Shown: piece after piece, positions 42,240-55,129 of the stretch
Layout of the letters: each line of letters starts with the position of its first letter
How positions within the stretch are numbered: the first letter of the stretch is position 1
Assembly (NCBI GenBank): GCA_907163375.1
Contig: CAJQUW010007494.1
Location: 37,739-101,738 of the forward strand
DNA length: 64,000 nucleotides
Direction: 5' to 3'
Source: Prostheceraeus crozeri
Taxonomy: Eukaryota > Platyhelminthes > Polycladida > Euryleptidae
Made by a program: the position numbers and the translations under genes
The notes under the pieces: generated by a model
What the model was told of the DNA's origin: nothing
Seen by the model: the letters and a program-made list of their open reading frames with translations, nothing else
Databases searched by the model: none

Positions 42240-44345
42240 GGACATCTGTTACAGACATCCTAAGAGACCAAAGAGAGATGGACTGATTACTGCCGAGACT
42301 TGCATGCGTATGATTATGACACCACAGTAGTGAGGGAACTTGGGTACTCCAAGACGACGACAGAAATGGCGAAATACTCGGATGTCAAGTCCAAACAGCG
42401 ACCAAGAAGCTAAAACCACAAAGGCTCCCGGTACAGATGGCATCACAGGAAAGATGCTACATGCAGGTGGAGCAGAATTGGCAGAAGAGCTGCTCACTAC
42501 ATGCTGTCAAGAATGAAGAGAAAGTTCTTCCTAATGAATGGAACAAGTCAGTTATAGTGACGCTGCCAAAGAAAGGAGATCTAAGTATCAGTAGCAACTA
42601 CCGCACCTTATCTCTGTTAAACCAGGGTTGGAACCGGGACCGGCCCGAACGACCGGTTGGGTTGGGTTGCCGGGTGGGTTGAGTCGGTGTAAGTCGATCG
42701 GTCGATTAACCGGCAGAAATTATTGAAATTGATCGATCAGATAAGTATGCACAATTTATTATAGCTATCAATGTTATCTGGATCCAACATGCTTGCACTA
42801 ACAAGTTGGTACGTTGAGACGATGTCCACCTCATGTAAATAAATAAACGAAAGAGAAAAAAAATAAAATAAGAGAAAATAAACACACTAGTTTTTAAAAA
42901 TAACCAAATATTCAAATGAATAGAATAGGTAGCGCATAACCCCAATAGGAAAAATACTGAAAAAGTTATTGACATCACATATTTCAAAGAAGGTCGAGGC
43001 CAAGGAATTTCAAATTACAAGCAGAGGAACTCCTTGTCGCATCTGCTTGAATGAAAAAGTGAAAATTAATAAAAGTTGATCGCAACCATCCGGTTGGGTT
43101 TGGCCGCTCAACCGGCGGGTTGGGTTAACTTCGTCTTGCAGGTTACCGGTTGGGTCAGGAAATTCCTGACCGGTTCCATCCTGTGATAAACCACGTGTGC
43201 AAAGTGTTCTTACTGATCATCCTATAGCGTCTGAAAGCTTCTGTTGAGCCATTCATGGTAGCAGAACAAACAGGCTTCTGTAGAGACAGCAGTACTGCGC
43301 AACAGATCCTTGTTGATGGTCTGCTTCATCGATTTCTCTAAGACTTTCAGTAACATTCGACAAGACGCCATGTGGGCAGTACTGAATTAATGAGGAGTGG
43401 ATGCTATTGCTAAGATATCCGCATTTTGAAGCACATGCACGAAAGTCCAAAGGTTGTAGTTAGACTCGAAAATGAAACTGGTGACTGGTTCAGACAAGAT
43501 TCCAGACAGGGAGATCCCCTGTTACTTGTGATTTTGCTTTGTATACCTGGAACATGTTTTAACAATGCGGCACGGGTGTCAATTCAGGGACGACCCATCA
43601 ACAACCGAAGCCGTGCCGATGACATAACACTTTCGGATGAAAGTTGGTGAGAACTGGAGAATAGTCTAAACTTCGTTTCTTCAGATACAGGAAGATGTGG
43701 ACGTAAAATCAACACCGATAAGACGAAGGGATGAGTGATAGTGGAGACAAGTAAAAAAGCAGAGCTTTCGACCAACAGCAGTGCAATCGAAACAGTCCAC
43801 AACTTCAATCTTGGAATCACGATAAACGTCGAGGGATATGCAATGAAATTCGTCAGCGCATTGGCATGACATTCAGGACGTTAGCATGTATTGACAAAAT
43901 ATGGAGGAGTCACGTGATTAGCACAAGAACTATAATGCACGGTGTTGCAATCGTGTGCCTCTAACCTACTGATAACGTACTCCATACTTCGGAGACGTGG
44001 ACGCTGAGAAAGGCGGATAAGCGGCGTCTCGATGCCTTTGAGTTGCGGTGCCTCCGAAGGATTTTAGGTGTTAGATGGTTTCACGGCACCACCAATTATG
44101 AAGTCCTGAGAAGAGTGTTTGTGTGGATGATTAATAAGCGCAAAATGAGTCCACTCGGCCACATCTGCCGCATCCGATATCATTGCCTAGTGAAGACCGT
44201 GACGTTTAGTATCGCGAATGGCAACAGTCGTAGAGTCGATCCATGATGTGGTGGACAGACACATAATAACTAGGATGAAAGAGCAGAGTGGCGGAAAATA
44301 ATCGAACGCGTAAGGTCTCAGCCACACTGAAAGCAAAGCAAACAT
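42240..44345 (+). pseudogene. LINE reverse transcriptase remnant, split by a MITE
   Basis: The RT begins with KAPGTDGITGKMLHAGGAEL and WNKSVIVTLPKKGDLSISSNYRTLSL, is interrupted at 42623-43183 by a MITE, and resumes with VAEQTGFCRDSSTAQQI. Then come FRQDSRQGDPLLLVIL and RADDITLSDESW (the YADD-type site reads ADD). The C-terminal part ETWTLRKADKRRLDAFELRCLRRILGVRW is the phrase typical of many invertebrate LINE proteins. Several frame changes and stops show a dead copy. No RNase H is seen. The endonuclease is absent or unreadable, so it is probably 5'-truncated. Confidence 0.85.
42623..43183. mobile_element. hAT-like MITE inserted in the LINE
   Basis: The left end is CAGGGTTGGAACCGGGACC. The right end on the other strand is CAGGATGGAACCGGTCAGG. 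The flanking octamers TGTTAAAC (42615-42622) and TGATAAAC (43184-43191) are an 8 bp target duplication with one difference, as hAT elements make. Removing the insert restores LINE text on both sides. Both subterminal parts are full of CCGGTTGGGT/AACCGGC phrases. The AT-rich middle has no gene. It is 561 bp and therefore non-autonomous. Confidence 0.9.
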
Positions 44346-45154
44346 GAGCGTCCCGAGCGTATCGAGCAAACGTATGTCCGTAAGCTATTAATCGCTCTGG
44401 CTTGCTTTGCTCACAGTGTGGCAGTCTACAACTGCTGTAATGATGACTTTATATTTGCTGCAAAACTCTTTGCTCGGAAAGGCTTGGAAAAGCTCGCCGT
44501 GTGGCTGAGGCCTAATTGAGGACACCAACGAATGATTCAACCGACCTCGCAAATCAAGCAAAATGATTTAAGGGATCAAGTATGTTCAGTTAGTAGTTCT
44601 AACCAGTGCATCAGAACTTTTTGGTGCAAATGAACGAGGTTCTTGGTCGCTCACCAGTGAGCGAAGGAGTTTAGCAAACGGGATTTTCTAGTATGTGGCA
44701 CTGAAATCAACTGACATTGATGAACGAACTGAGCTTATGCTTCTCACTCTTACATTTACTATGGGGGAAATTACTTCTCACATCGCTTTTCGCTGTTCAG
44801 ACATAGACAGCCGTTTAGAGGAACATTCTCTCAGAGAAATCCTTACTGTTGTTTATGTTCGTGAACATGTTATAATACAAAATTAGAGTTTCAAAAAAAT
44901 AAGGATTTCTTTATTCGAAATAACTAATAAAATTATCTATGGTCGAATATTATTCGACTTTTCTACCTAGTTATGTCACTCGTTTTGTGAGCCGTCAAAA
45001 ACAGCAAATAACAAACAATAGGTTCTATTCATCACCAAGGAAATTACAAAGATACACAATGATCGCATACCAACAGTAATAGGCCTACTTGTCATGCGAT
45101 AGTTTACGCATAACTGTGTGCATATTAATAAGCAACAACTGTGATTTAATATCG
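44346..45154. other. Gene-free DNA
   Basis: It may include further LINE tail near 44350-44520 (AGCCACACTGAAAGC, then GTGTGGCTGAGGCC, forming a loose inverted pair), but no coding motif. The rest is AT-rich. Confidence 0.4.
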
Positions 45155-45421
45155 TCAATTGTATCGACGAAGAAAGCAAAGATCGTTGATACCGCAATTC
45201 TTGACAAAGCTTCGTGACGCTCTTTCCGTCTCAACGCTTATGGGCAGTGTAGCCTTCAAAGATTTGAAGAGTTTTTCTGAAGTGGCAGGCCGATCACCAC
45301 TCGATTTAAAACTAGCGAATTCTCTTTTTATATGATTGAGTAGATCGACTGATAAGGAGAATGAATTTGCTCCACACTTTGCTTTTGGCGAAAGAAAGAA
45401 GATTTTCGCTTTCGTATACAA
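45155..45421 (-). pseudogene. hAT transposase dimerisation-domain remnant
   Basis: The minus-strand frame reads ATLPISVETERASRSF...NDLCFLRRYN. The hAT consensus around this point is LPxSxxxxERxFS, followed some 30 residues later by LNDxTLxxLCFLRxYF. Here the middle of the domain is shortened, so a piece has been lost. Upstream (45328-45540) residual coding appears in another frame. No ends were found. It is a dead fragment. Confidence 0.6.
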
Positions 45422-45899
45422 CTTGCGGCCTCAAAGCGGTATACTGTATAAAGGGTAAAATCGGGTATTATTGACAGCAAAATCATTTTCGGGCTCTCAC
45501 GGCTGTATTTCTTGGTTTTGATGTGAACTGTGATATCCAAGTAATCTCTTCTTACTCGAATTTGTTAGTTTATCGATTGAATTTATGATTCTAGGTGAAA
45601 ACCAAGGTGTGCAAACTGTAATGATGTTCGTATGATATCGACACTTTGTCGGGTAATATCAACTGTCCCGAAAAGAAGAGTCAAAATTTGCCAGGTATAG
45701 TAGACTAAAGACTGAAGCGAAACTTTAGATATTGGCTCAAAGCGATGAAAGGGTGAAAATGGAGTCGCAATAAGGCTTTGTCGTCTGAAACTCATGCTTC
45801 TTTGGATTGTACCTTGTCGGAAAGGTTAACCGGCTAACTAGCAGGCTCTGGAATATTATTTTATTTTACTGGCCATTGAATTTATTTATGTTTGATCAA

Positions 45900-48107
45900 T
45901 TGTTCATTCTTATTGTCCATGTTTGTTTATTTTAAAAGTGTGGTAGGCTTCGGCCGTCCCAATTAATACCACCCCCTGGTTTCCCTGATATGAACAGTCA
46001 CCAGATGTTTCATGCTGTTGAATCAGGTTTTTGGTCATGGGACTTATTTGGCTCATTTGTGATCGAACTTCCTTTCACTGTTCTCTTTTGTACTTCCCCA
46101 TTTGTTGTAGGTTAAGGTGTGACAGATCCAACGTATTCGCGGAACACGTGCGTCAGGTAGTTCGAGGGTCCCAAACCCACTAGTAATGCTCTGGGAGGCA
46201 GGCCCGATCAACTGCTCGAAAAAAGGCGGTACATTTCCACCGCCACGGACATGGGTGGGTAGCTTTACTGACGGGCTTATCCTGTGCAGCTGAATCTGGT
46301 TCCTCTGTAGCCTACTTGACTTGTACCTATTGTAACGGCAAAGGGGTTCTCATTTGGGTTTCTTCAAATTTTGCGACATGAACTGTGCCTATAAGTGTCT
46401 TTTTTTGCATATTATTTATTGCAGCTTTGTTGCTATTATTTACATTTTTTGAATCCTCCCTATATTTCTTGTATCACTTTGTTGTGCAGCATAATTTTTG
46501 TTTATTTAATTGATATTCTACGAGAAATTATGATAATGAGAAAGACACACAAGAAACGTAGTCAACCCGTCAAGCTCAAAACCCCTCTCAGGATCAGCTT
46601 CAGCAACGTAAGAGGACTGAGGTCCAATTACGACGACATCAACATCTTCCTCCAAGGTAAGTTAATATATCTTCTAGCCATATCGGAAACCAGGTTAGAT
46701 CCAAGTGTGTCATCAATCAATGTTACTCCTGATGAATACATATTTCACCGGATGGATAAAGCACCTTGTCATGGTCTTGGAGTCTATTCCCTTGAGAAGG
46801 CTTCGCAACTCAGAGAATCCAAGGCATGAGTATCTTGCCTTCATTGCGCCGTTGCAGAAAAGCGAAGAATTCAACATTGGACGATGGAGGTAGAATTCCA
46901 TCTGCAATTCCCACGTGCACTGATGAGACAGCTAGTCCTCCTTCAGTCACAGTCCGAAACGTCAAAAAGATCATCGCAGGTCTCGATAGATCTAAGTCGT
47001 GGACCAGATGACATCCCGGTTTCGGTTTTCAAGCATCTCTCAACTGAGCTTTCTCTACTTTTGTCCAAACTCTTCAGTAGATGTTTATCCACCGGTGAGT
47101 TTCCCTCTTGTTGGAAAGTAGCTTCCGTGGTTCCAATTCCAAAGAAAGGTTCTCATTCATCTCTTCATCTAGTTACCTATCAGCCTGCTTCCGATTGTTG
47201 GCAAGATTTTTGAAGCAGTGCTTAACAAATATATTGTTAACTTCCTTGAAACTCATAACCTTCTATCAGAAGAACAGCATGGCTTCAGGCACTCTCGATC
47301 AACTGCAGATATTCTTTCATATGTCACTGAACATGTGAGTCGTGTTCTTGACAGACAAGGTGAGACCAGGTCAGTCGCCCTGGATATTTCCAAGGAATTC
47401 GACAAAGTCTGGCATCAGAGACTACTTAGGAAGCTTAAATCCCATGGAGTTGCTGATCAACTCCACAAACTTCTTGCATCTTTCCTTAGTGACCGGCAGA
47501 TATGTCGTCTTAGATGGCCAAAAGTCTTCCAACAAGGTTGTCAATGCAGGATCAGGAGTCAATCTAGGAGTTCCTGAAGGGTCAGTTTTGGGATACCACT
47601 TTTTTTTCTGCTGTACATCAACGACCTCCCAGACTGCCTGGTGAGTAAATTGGTGATGCATAAAGATGACACGACACTCTTCAATTCCAATGAGCGCCTA
47701 GCTAAGAACACTCAGCAACGTTAGTGGTTATGCGACGTTCTTAATGAAGACTTACGCAAGGTCTCAGAATGGGACGCCAAATGGCATGTTTCCTTCAATC
47801 CTTCAAAAACTCAGAATATTCTGCACTCACGACTTAAAGCAGATGATGATCATCATAGCATGAAGATGTCAGATAATAGGATCAGAGAAGAAGATTCCAT
47901 CTCCTTCCTTGGATTGGCGGTTACGAAAGACTTGTCATGGAAACCGTGCATCCAGTCCATCAGCAAGCAGGCAGCTCAACGCATTGGCAGTCTCTGTCGT
48001 GACAGCAGCTATCTTCCACCACAGACTCTCTGCCATCTTTGCAAGTCCACTTTTCGTCCTCTGATAGAGTATTGTTGTCATCTTTGGGTCGAAGTTAAAT
48101 TTCTCTA
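45900..48107 (+). pseudogene. LINE with endonuclease start and RT (Jockey/CR1 group), broken
   Basis: From about 46566 an endonuclease start reads LRISFSNVRGLRSN...YLLAISETRLDPSVSS. Most of the endonuclease is then missing, around 46800-46900. The RT follows: RGPDDIPVSVFKHLS, WKVASVVPIPKKGS, EEQHGFRHSRSTADIL, VALDISKEFDKVWHQRLLRKL, then a PEGSVLG phrase and, in place of YADD, a KDDTTLF site near 47660. The thumb RIGSLCRDSSYLPPQTLCHLCKSTFRPLIEYCCHLW ends at 48107. The GC-richer block 46100-46330 is probably its 5' untranslated region. It has multiple frame changes. Confidence 0.87.
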
Positions 48108-49590
48108 AGCTGAACACTCCTTTAACTTGAGCAATTTCTCCCACAGCTAAATAAAAATGAGGCAAAACAGTCGTGTAATTCGATCGGATATGTTCGGGAG
48201 CATTTGAATATGTTTAGTATTTGTTTTGTATCCAATCGAGAATAATATTGTTAATCACGAAAATTTATGATGATGAATCACAAAATGATTTACATCAACA
48301 TTTACTACATCTGAGGATGAAGCTTTCATTCATCTTAAGCATGAAACCTACATCCCTAAAAATCCAAACGCGAAATATTAAGGACTGAAAGATTCTAAGA
48401 AAATACACATTAAAATTTCATTGATTTCCAGAAACTTCTAAATTATAGTAAAATGCCAGACTTTCCTGGTGTCATTCAAATACATTATGATTTTGGAAAT
48501 CAAATTTGAGATATTAAAATTCTGTTTCCATTAAACATAAGTGCACATGTTGATACTGTAGAGAGAATCGCATGAGTTGTACTTCGTATCATAAACAGCA
48601 AAACTGTGTACGTATTTTACCTAAGATGTCAGGCAACTTGACATTTTACAATTCGCGTACTTCTGTCAAGTCAAGCGTCAACCAAAATGTTAATGCACAA
48701 GTACCTACAAATAGGCAATGTGCATTTCCTAATAATCACGGCAATGTCAGCGTGTGTTATGTTAGGATGGGAAGATGGAAACTCGATTAAAAAGATAGCA
48801 TTATCATAATCCGGTTCTACTCAGATAGGATCTTTATACTACTTGTACTTAAGTACATGACCTCACTTCAACAACAAACAAGACGTTTTCCCACGCAAGT
48901 CGTCTCGAAATTAACAGTGTGATTTCAAGTTTTGCATTCGAATCAATAAAGCTATCAATACACAGAGTTCACGTCACCATTATCAAGTGACTTTTAAACG
49001 AACAACAAAAAGAGTATCTCGTTTGGAGTGTTTGTATGAAAATACGGTGCATGCACGCATTTCAAGTTAATGAAGCATATCAAGCACATTATTTGATAAG
49101 ATTGGCATCCTTAAAGAAAAAATGACAAAATTTTACATTTATTGCAGAATACAGAGTCGTTGATTGATTCATCAATTCTATATTTCCCTCTCAAATATAT
49201 CTGCAAATGAAGCTCCACTACAATGACCTCATGACCTTCATGCCACTCTGTGACAAGTTTGAAACAATTTAGTTGAAGTCATGTGAATTTCGGATAAGTT
49301 GTAATGTTGATTGAACTAAAAATCCTCTTATTTTCACTTTTTTCTGGCATCGTGTGCGCTAATTCCATGTAATGTATGAATACAGTCCCCTTCATATATC
49401 ATTGCACAAACCAAACATTGCTCTTACATTTTCTACTTATCAAATTTAATCGTAGCTTCATCATTATTTGGTTACTATGCTCATTCTCTTGGTCATGCCA
49501 AGAAATTTGGTTTGGGAACCGATGTGGTTTCCTAATAAATTGATGAAATTAGTGATTGCAACGAAAGGCTATTTGTTACTTCATAGGTGT
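48108..49590. other. Gene-free DNA
   Basis: AT-rich, with no recognisable gene or repeat. The 72-codon frame at 48572-48790 has no motif. Confidence 0.5.
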
Positions 49591-49776
49591 GGTGTCCGTG
49601 GCACAGTGGTTGCGTACTTGGACTAGCGATCTCATGGTCCAGAGGTCGAACCCGGAAAGTGTCATTGGAAGTCGGCAGGAAGGGCATCCGGACTACAAAG
49701 CACCACAACGCTCCAAACAAAGTCTGACTTAAGTCAGCACCGTCCAGGACCCCAGTAGGGATAAAAAGTGACGTAA
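49591..49776 (+). repeat. tRNA-derived SINE, copy B
   Basis: It starts GGTGTCCGTGGCACAGTGG (box A region), with box B AGGTCGAACCC about 45 bp on. The body has GTCATTGGAAGTCGGCAGG, AAGGGCATCCGGACTA, CACAACGCTCCA and GTCAGCACCGTCC. It ends AAAGTGACGTAAAA. This is the least changed of the four box A/B pairs. Confidence 0.88.
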
Positions 49777-51976
49777 AATCCGTAAAAAAAATAGTGCTAT
49801 TACTTTATCCTGTCGGCCCTCGTGACAATGTACTGTCATCGATAACTGATATGTAAAGAGTTGCTAAATCTTGTCTATCAGACAGTTCTATTATTTTGTT
49901 ATAAAATTATATCATCTGAAAGCTTGATTGGTAATAATCTAAATGTTGTAGCATGCTCAGTCTCTCCTGCCGGCATAAGTTAATGAATTGACCAAAATAT
50001 TATACTTCTTAGTCTACTAACCACAACTGATCAAACAGAACATCAACGGTCTGCCAATTTGATGTAAACTAAATAAATAGACAGGATATAAAGTTTATTG
50101 GATTTGATCATCCTAATTAATGAATGAAAGTGTTAGATGTCTTTGAGCATCAATTTTTTTCGGTAAACCTTATTCGCACTCCATCGCTTTTAAAATTCAA
50201 CTAATTTTAAAATCAATACATCATGAGAAAACTGATAGATCATACTATCAGTTAATTTTCATTACAAAAAAATTAATTGTCTGCTTGTTGAAATCCTCTG
50301 TCGAAGAAAACCTTCGATTTTTTTGTGGGACGTACTGACCAGTTATGAAATATAGATAAATGTCAAAATAGAGAAACATCATGAAGATGTCTCGGGACTG
50401 AGAGGTGCACAGAAAGTGTGGTGATTGCACCATCTCGTGGTGACACGAATACTCTGTCCATTAACATTAATGTGCGCGTCGGATGATTAGAAATCTGCAT
50501 AAATTTTGTAAGAAAATCAACGTGATTATGAAATTAATAATCCAAATTCAAATTTTTAAGAAACTCTCCACTCGAAGAACAAGATTGATATGTCTACAAG
50601 CTTACAAGTACTAATAAGCTCACAAGCACTCGTTAATCCACATGCAAACTATCATTGCACTTTTAGTGCTAGAACGGAGAACAAATATCGACAATCGACA
50701 TATTATTTCCCGTATGAAAGCGATCGACCTGATGGATGTCGAGAGTGGATTTATAATTTAGCAACACTTACGCCAAATCAGTTGTAAACTCGTTCAACTT
50801 TGAAAGCTGAATGGGATTTGCAGGTTTCCGTCGACAGTATCTGTTTGACGCGTCACTTGTTTTTGCTAATGCCTTCTTCTCTCTCTTCATAATTGTTTTC
50901 AGATTCCTAGGTCCTCCATTCTTCTTTTTGTCGACCATCTAAACATGCAAAAAAACATTAGCTATCATAGGTGACATAAAAGGAAAATCTAAAATTCATA
51001 AAATCAGTAAATAAAATGTCCAGCACCGAAAAAGTGTGAAAGTTACCAAGAATTATCTTTCCATGAAGCAGTCAGCACATAGTTTCTCTAAAATTCGTGG
51101 AAAGTACAGAATTTTTATGCATGTTGAAACTGAGCACATTCTGAAGCATTCAACCAAACATAACCTTGATTGTAGTATGTTAGGACATAGGATATGAAAA
51201 AAACATCGTTATGAAAAAATTGCTTTATTGATCATTTCGAAATAAATGTTCCTTGTCAGAAGTGTGCATCTTTTTAACTGTTTTTCCACTTAGAAGTCTC
51301 ATTTCCATTTACCGCTTCTCTCTAATAGCAGCTCATCTCAAAGGAGTCAAAAGTAATAGAAACCCACTTCTCCAACAAACTCTCATTTGTGAAAGATACA
51401 AGGTTCCATCGTCTTCTTGTACTTCATACTGCTTCATTCTGAGCGTGCATTCATTGAAGCTCTTGGAGCTTTGAACTTGCTGACCTCCCATAGCAGCACA
51501 TTATTGGGTGTTGAACCAGACGAACTGTTGAGGAAAAATTACCCCAAAACACACAAGTTTCAATAATGCTATTCGAACACATGTTATTGCCAGCGCTTAT
51601 TAATGCTTTTTTAAAAGCATAATTCATTTGACCATCAAAAGCCTGTTAAGTCAACGGAAAGCCTTCAATACAATGTATGTCGTCCTTCGTCTGCATCGTA
51701 TTATCATGTAGTATATAAAATCTTGTTGATCCTCGATTACTAATAGGAATTAATAATAAGGAAAAATTTATTAAAGAGAAATAAAATAATCTGAAAGAGT
51801 GTTCTATTGAAACTGCATACTTTTCATATTTTCTATGGTCATCCCCTCTGTTTAATTTTGATCGTGCATGATCCTGGTGCCCTCTGACTAACCTCTCGGA
51901 TCTATCACTTTTTCAGAATTGTAAATTGAAAACATTACACTTACATTTATGAAAATTTAAATTGTATACCAGACAA
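49777..51976. other. Gene-free AT-rich DNA
   Basis: I see no gene, RNA or paired repeat. Isolated short frames lack motifs. Confidence 0.5.
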
Positions 51977-51978
51977 TA

Positions 51979-53706
51979 CAGGGTGATTCAAAAGTCGGTG
52001 CAAAAAGTAAACGGCGATATCTCAGTGATTATTTAAGATATCAACCTAATTTTTTCTTCTTTAAGTTGTCAAAGGAATGGGATTTGATAATATATTTGTA
52101 ACATTAGCACACTAATTCATTCCGTTGCTGAAAATTTCAGAAGTTTTCGCTATCATTTATATGCTTTATAGTTGCTCGAATTATTCACTGCATCGTACTT
52201 GCAATCTCTGTTTGCTGACTCAGTGCATAAGTATCCAGTTCATAGATATCCAACATTTAAACATACAAACTGATGTTCAAGTTCATAGATATCCAACATT
52301 TGAACGCAAAACTGATGTTAACAAAGACACAGGCATCATTCGCTATGGATTTTCAGACGCGAAAAGAGCTGTTAAAACTTTATCATCAGAATGGTGAGAA
52401 TGTGACTTCTTGTATTCGAGTTTATAACCGCTTGCATAATGTTAAGAAATGTCGATTTTCTTACAATGCCATCAAAAAGCACGGTTTGATGAAACTAGGT
52501 CTGTCATGGACCGACCTATCACTGGAAGACCTTCAGTCCTTCAGAATTGCATTGAAGATGTGGATCTGACTGTTCGACATCATCAAACTGACAGTCCTCT
52601 TGGTGCAACATCGACTCGTCGCATCTCTGATGAAATTGAATTATCACAATCGAGTGTATGGAGAATCTTACGTCATCATCTTCGTTTACACCCCTACAAG
52701 CTTCAACTCTGTCAAGCAATTTCTGAGACAGATAAGATATCCAGACTTGAATTCTCAGACCACATAAGATCTCTGTCACCGACTCAAGTAGGAAATATTC
52801 TGTGGTCCGACGAAGCAATATTCCGACTCGATGGTGTCGTAAATAGACGCAATTGCATAGTGTGGGGAACAGAGAGGCCACGCCCAGTTTCACAGAGTCT
52901 CCATGCCAATCAAGTCAGTGTCTGGATGGGATTCTCCAAAGAACTAAAGCTGACCCCTTATTTCTTTGAAGGGACAGTCACAGGTGACAGCTACCTTAAA
53001 ATGCTCCATACTCATGTCATTCCACAACTTCAGTCTTCGGGCAAGATGAATGATATAACCTTCCAGCAAGATGGGGCGCCACCTCACTTCGCCAAGAAAG
53101 TTTCTGAATTCATAAAGGAAGTGTTTGGTGACTGTGTAATTGCACGTGGATTTCCCACCAGGTGGCCACCCAGGTCTCCGGATCTTTCCCCATTAGATTT
53201 TTACTGTGGGGTACACTGAAAAACAGGGTATGTCATCATGGAAGGCCAGGCTCCATGGAAGAGTTGAAGAGCCGCATTACGAACGAAGTTGCCTTGTTGA
53301 ATCAGTCAGAACTGATAAATGCTATCTCAGACGTTCTTTACCGAGCGGAATTGCTGGTTGAGGTAAATGGTGATGTTTTTGAGTATTCAAAATGAATCTT
53401 TGTTTTCTTAATATGATCATTTGAAAATCGCTTGTTATTATCTAAAAAAAGTCTTGAAGAGAAAAACATAGTGGGAATAAACAAAAATTGAATTAATACA
53501 TTAATACAAAATAATAATTAGTGTGCTAATGAACAAAAACTGAAATAATAAATTCAGTTAAAAAAATAATTAGTGTGCTAATGTAACAAATAGATTATCA
53601 AATCCCATTCCTTTGACAACTTAAAGAAGAAAAAATTAGGTCGGTATCTTAAATAATCACTGAGATATCGCCGTTTACTTTTTGCACCGACTTTTGAATT
53701 ACCCTG
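51979..53706 (+). mobile_element. Tc1/mariner-superfamily DD41D-type transposon
   Basis: The terminal inverted repeats are about 139 bp each (51979-52117 and 53568-53706). They start CAGGGTGATTC and, on the other strand, CAGGGTAATTC, with about five differences in all. TA flanks both ends (51977-51978, 53707-53708). At 1728 bp with one transposase region, this is a textbook structure. The high match between the two ends suggests a fairly recent insertion. Inside are a 41 bp tandem duplicate (52238-52320) and a repeated TAATAATTAGTGTGCTAATG near 53510 and 53563. Confidence 0.95.
52273..53395 (+). pseudogene. DD41D-type mariner-like transposase, frames broken
   Basis: The first part (MDFQTRKELLKLYHQNGENV...IRVYNRLHNVKK) is a helix-turn-helix of the DUF4817-like kind. 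A frame change near 52480 leads into TRSVMDRPITGRPSVLQ and SSVWRILRHHLRLHPYK. The catalytic motifs are ILWSDEAIFRLDG, ITFQQDGAPPHFA and PPRSPDLSPLDF. The second D and the last D are separated by 41 residues, hence DD41D. The frame changes again near 53205, where FYLWG is expected, giving LKNRVCHHGRPGSMEELK to the end at 53392. Two frame breaks in an otherwise complete gene make it a young pseudogene. Confidence 0.9.
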
Positions 53707-53708
53707 TA

Positions 53709-54118
53709 CTTGTAATCGTACTTACAATTTTTATACATGTTTATTGCAAATAGACATCGGATCTGATTTACGAGTAGCTTCATTGATTTTGAACCTCTGC
53801 ACCAAATGAAGGTATCACTTCAGAAATTTTACGATTATTATTACATATTTAGCCGAATTATTCAAGAACGCAATTCAATTGACATCATTGCCATGTGTCT
53901 GAAAAGAATGCCAAAACGAAAGCCTACAATGCTAAATGCATCACATATGTTAACAAATATGCTTAAATAAGACTGTCGTTTATTATGCCTGAAATATTAT
54001 CCTATGGCTGTGCTAGGTAACTTGTAGCGTCAAAAATTGAAGGTGTGCATGAGAAATAGGGTCAGAAAGTAAGCTAAAATCAATCATAATCTATAGTTCG
54101 AATAAAATCAAAAATTAA
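53709..54118. other. Gene-free DNA
   Basis: No supported feature. Confidence 0.4.
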
Positions 54119-55115
54119 TTAACACTTCAAACACAGTTCATAGCAATATGGCTCGTACTTAGATGATAATATCAAGACAGTTGCACAAGTGTGTTGTGCC
54201 TTGTTGCTCTGTCTACAGCGGTTGCACTTGGCGAGGATTTTTTGCTTGAGTCCAGTTGCCCTCGCCAAACATCGATTGGCTTTCATGGACAATACTTTGT
54301 TGACTGCCTTCTGTTTGACAGAATGCATCCTTCGCCTTGTTAATATGACCTTGTTTTGCTCGCTCCTCTTTGTAAAGTAAGAACTTCTTCCATCTTTCAC
54401 CTTTTTTTCAGCGGCTGCCATTGAAGAATATGCTTCATCTTGTTTTCGCTTTGCTTCGACAACCTTCTCGACAATCCTTTGTTCGTCGGATGCCAGACTT
54501 TTTTTTCGGATACCAGTTCAACAAAGTCATTTCCCGACAACTCCTGAAGTGATGATGACCGAACTACATCCCTTACACTAGCATTTTTATCTTAATAAAG
54601 GTGCGGATAGGTAGTGGCCGTGGGAAGATTTCAAATAGCACTGGTAGTGGATGAGTACGGAGAGAGAACAATGCACACACGAGTAACAATAATGCGTCGA
54701 GCAGACGAAGTCAGATCAGGCTGTCGACATCGTCACACTTCAAGCTATCGTCTCTAATGCAAAAAGTACCTGTCCGATCTGCATACAATTTTGTATGTGG
54801 GTAGAAAATATACTCAAGAATGTCTACCTGAAGTTTGGTGACGATTGATTCATTTATGCAGATTTTAGACAAATTTGAAAGCCTGGGGGAGATAACCCAT
54901 AAGTACCCAGAAAGCTCACTCCTGTCTTTGCGAAGGATGTGCGAGAGTTGAATGAACGCTCGCTCCGTTTCCGCACTGTCAGAAGCCAGCCACAGACAGG
55001 AATGCACAACTTTTCCTAGAATTGGATATCTCAATTCTCCTGATTCTTTTGTGGCATTCAGCATTTCTGACCAGCATTCGTCGATGCGACTGTGATTCTT
55101 GACGAGCTCGTTCAT
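54119..55115 (-). pseudogene. hAT transposase C-terminus, minus strand
   Basis: The piece at 55115-54711 carries RYPILGKVVHSCLWLASDSAETERAFIQLSHILRKDRSELSG. This is the dimerisation domain, whose consensus is YPxLxKxVxxxLxLxxxxAxxERxFS...R. A second open piece at 54421-54119 continues the lysine- and alanine-rich helical tail (EKVVEAKRKQDEAYSSMAAA, EKKVKDGRSS) typical of ZBED-like hAT proteins. About 290 bp between them is shifted or non-coding, with an A-run near 54500. The catalytic core is not readable upstream, so the copy is 5'-truncated. Confidence 0.68.
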
Positions 55116-55129
55116 ACATGGTCAGCTGC

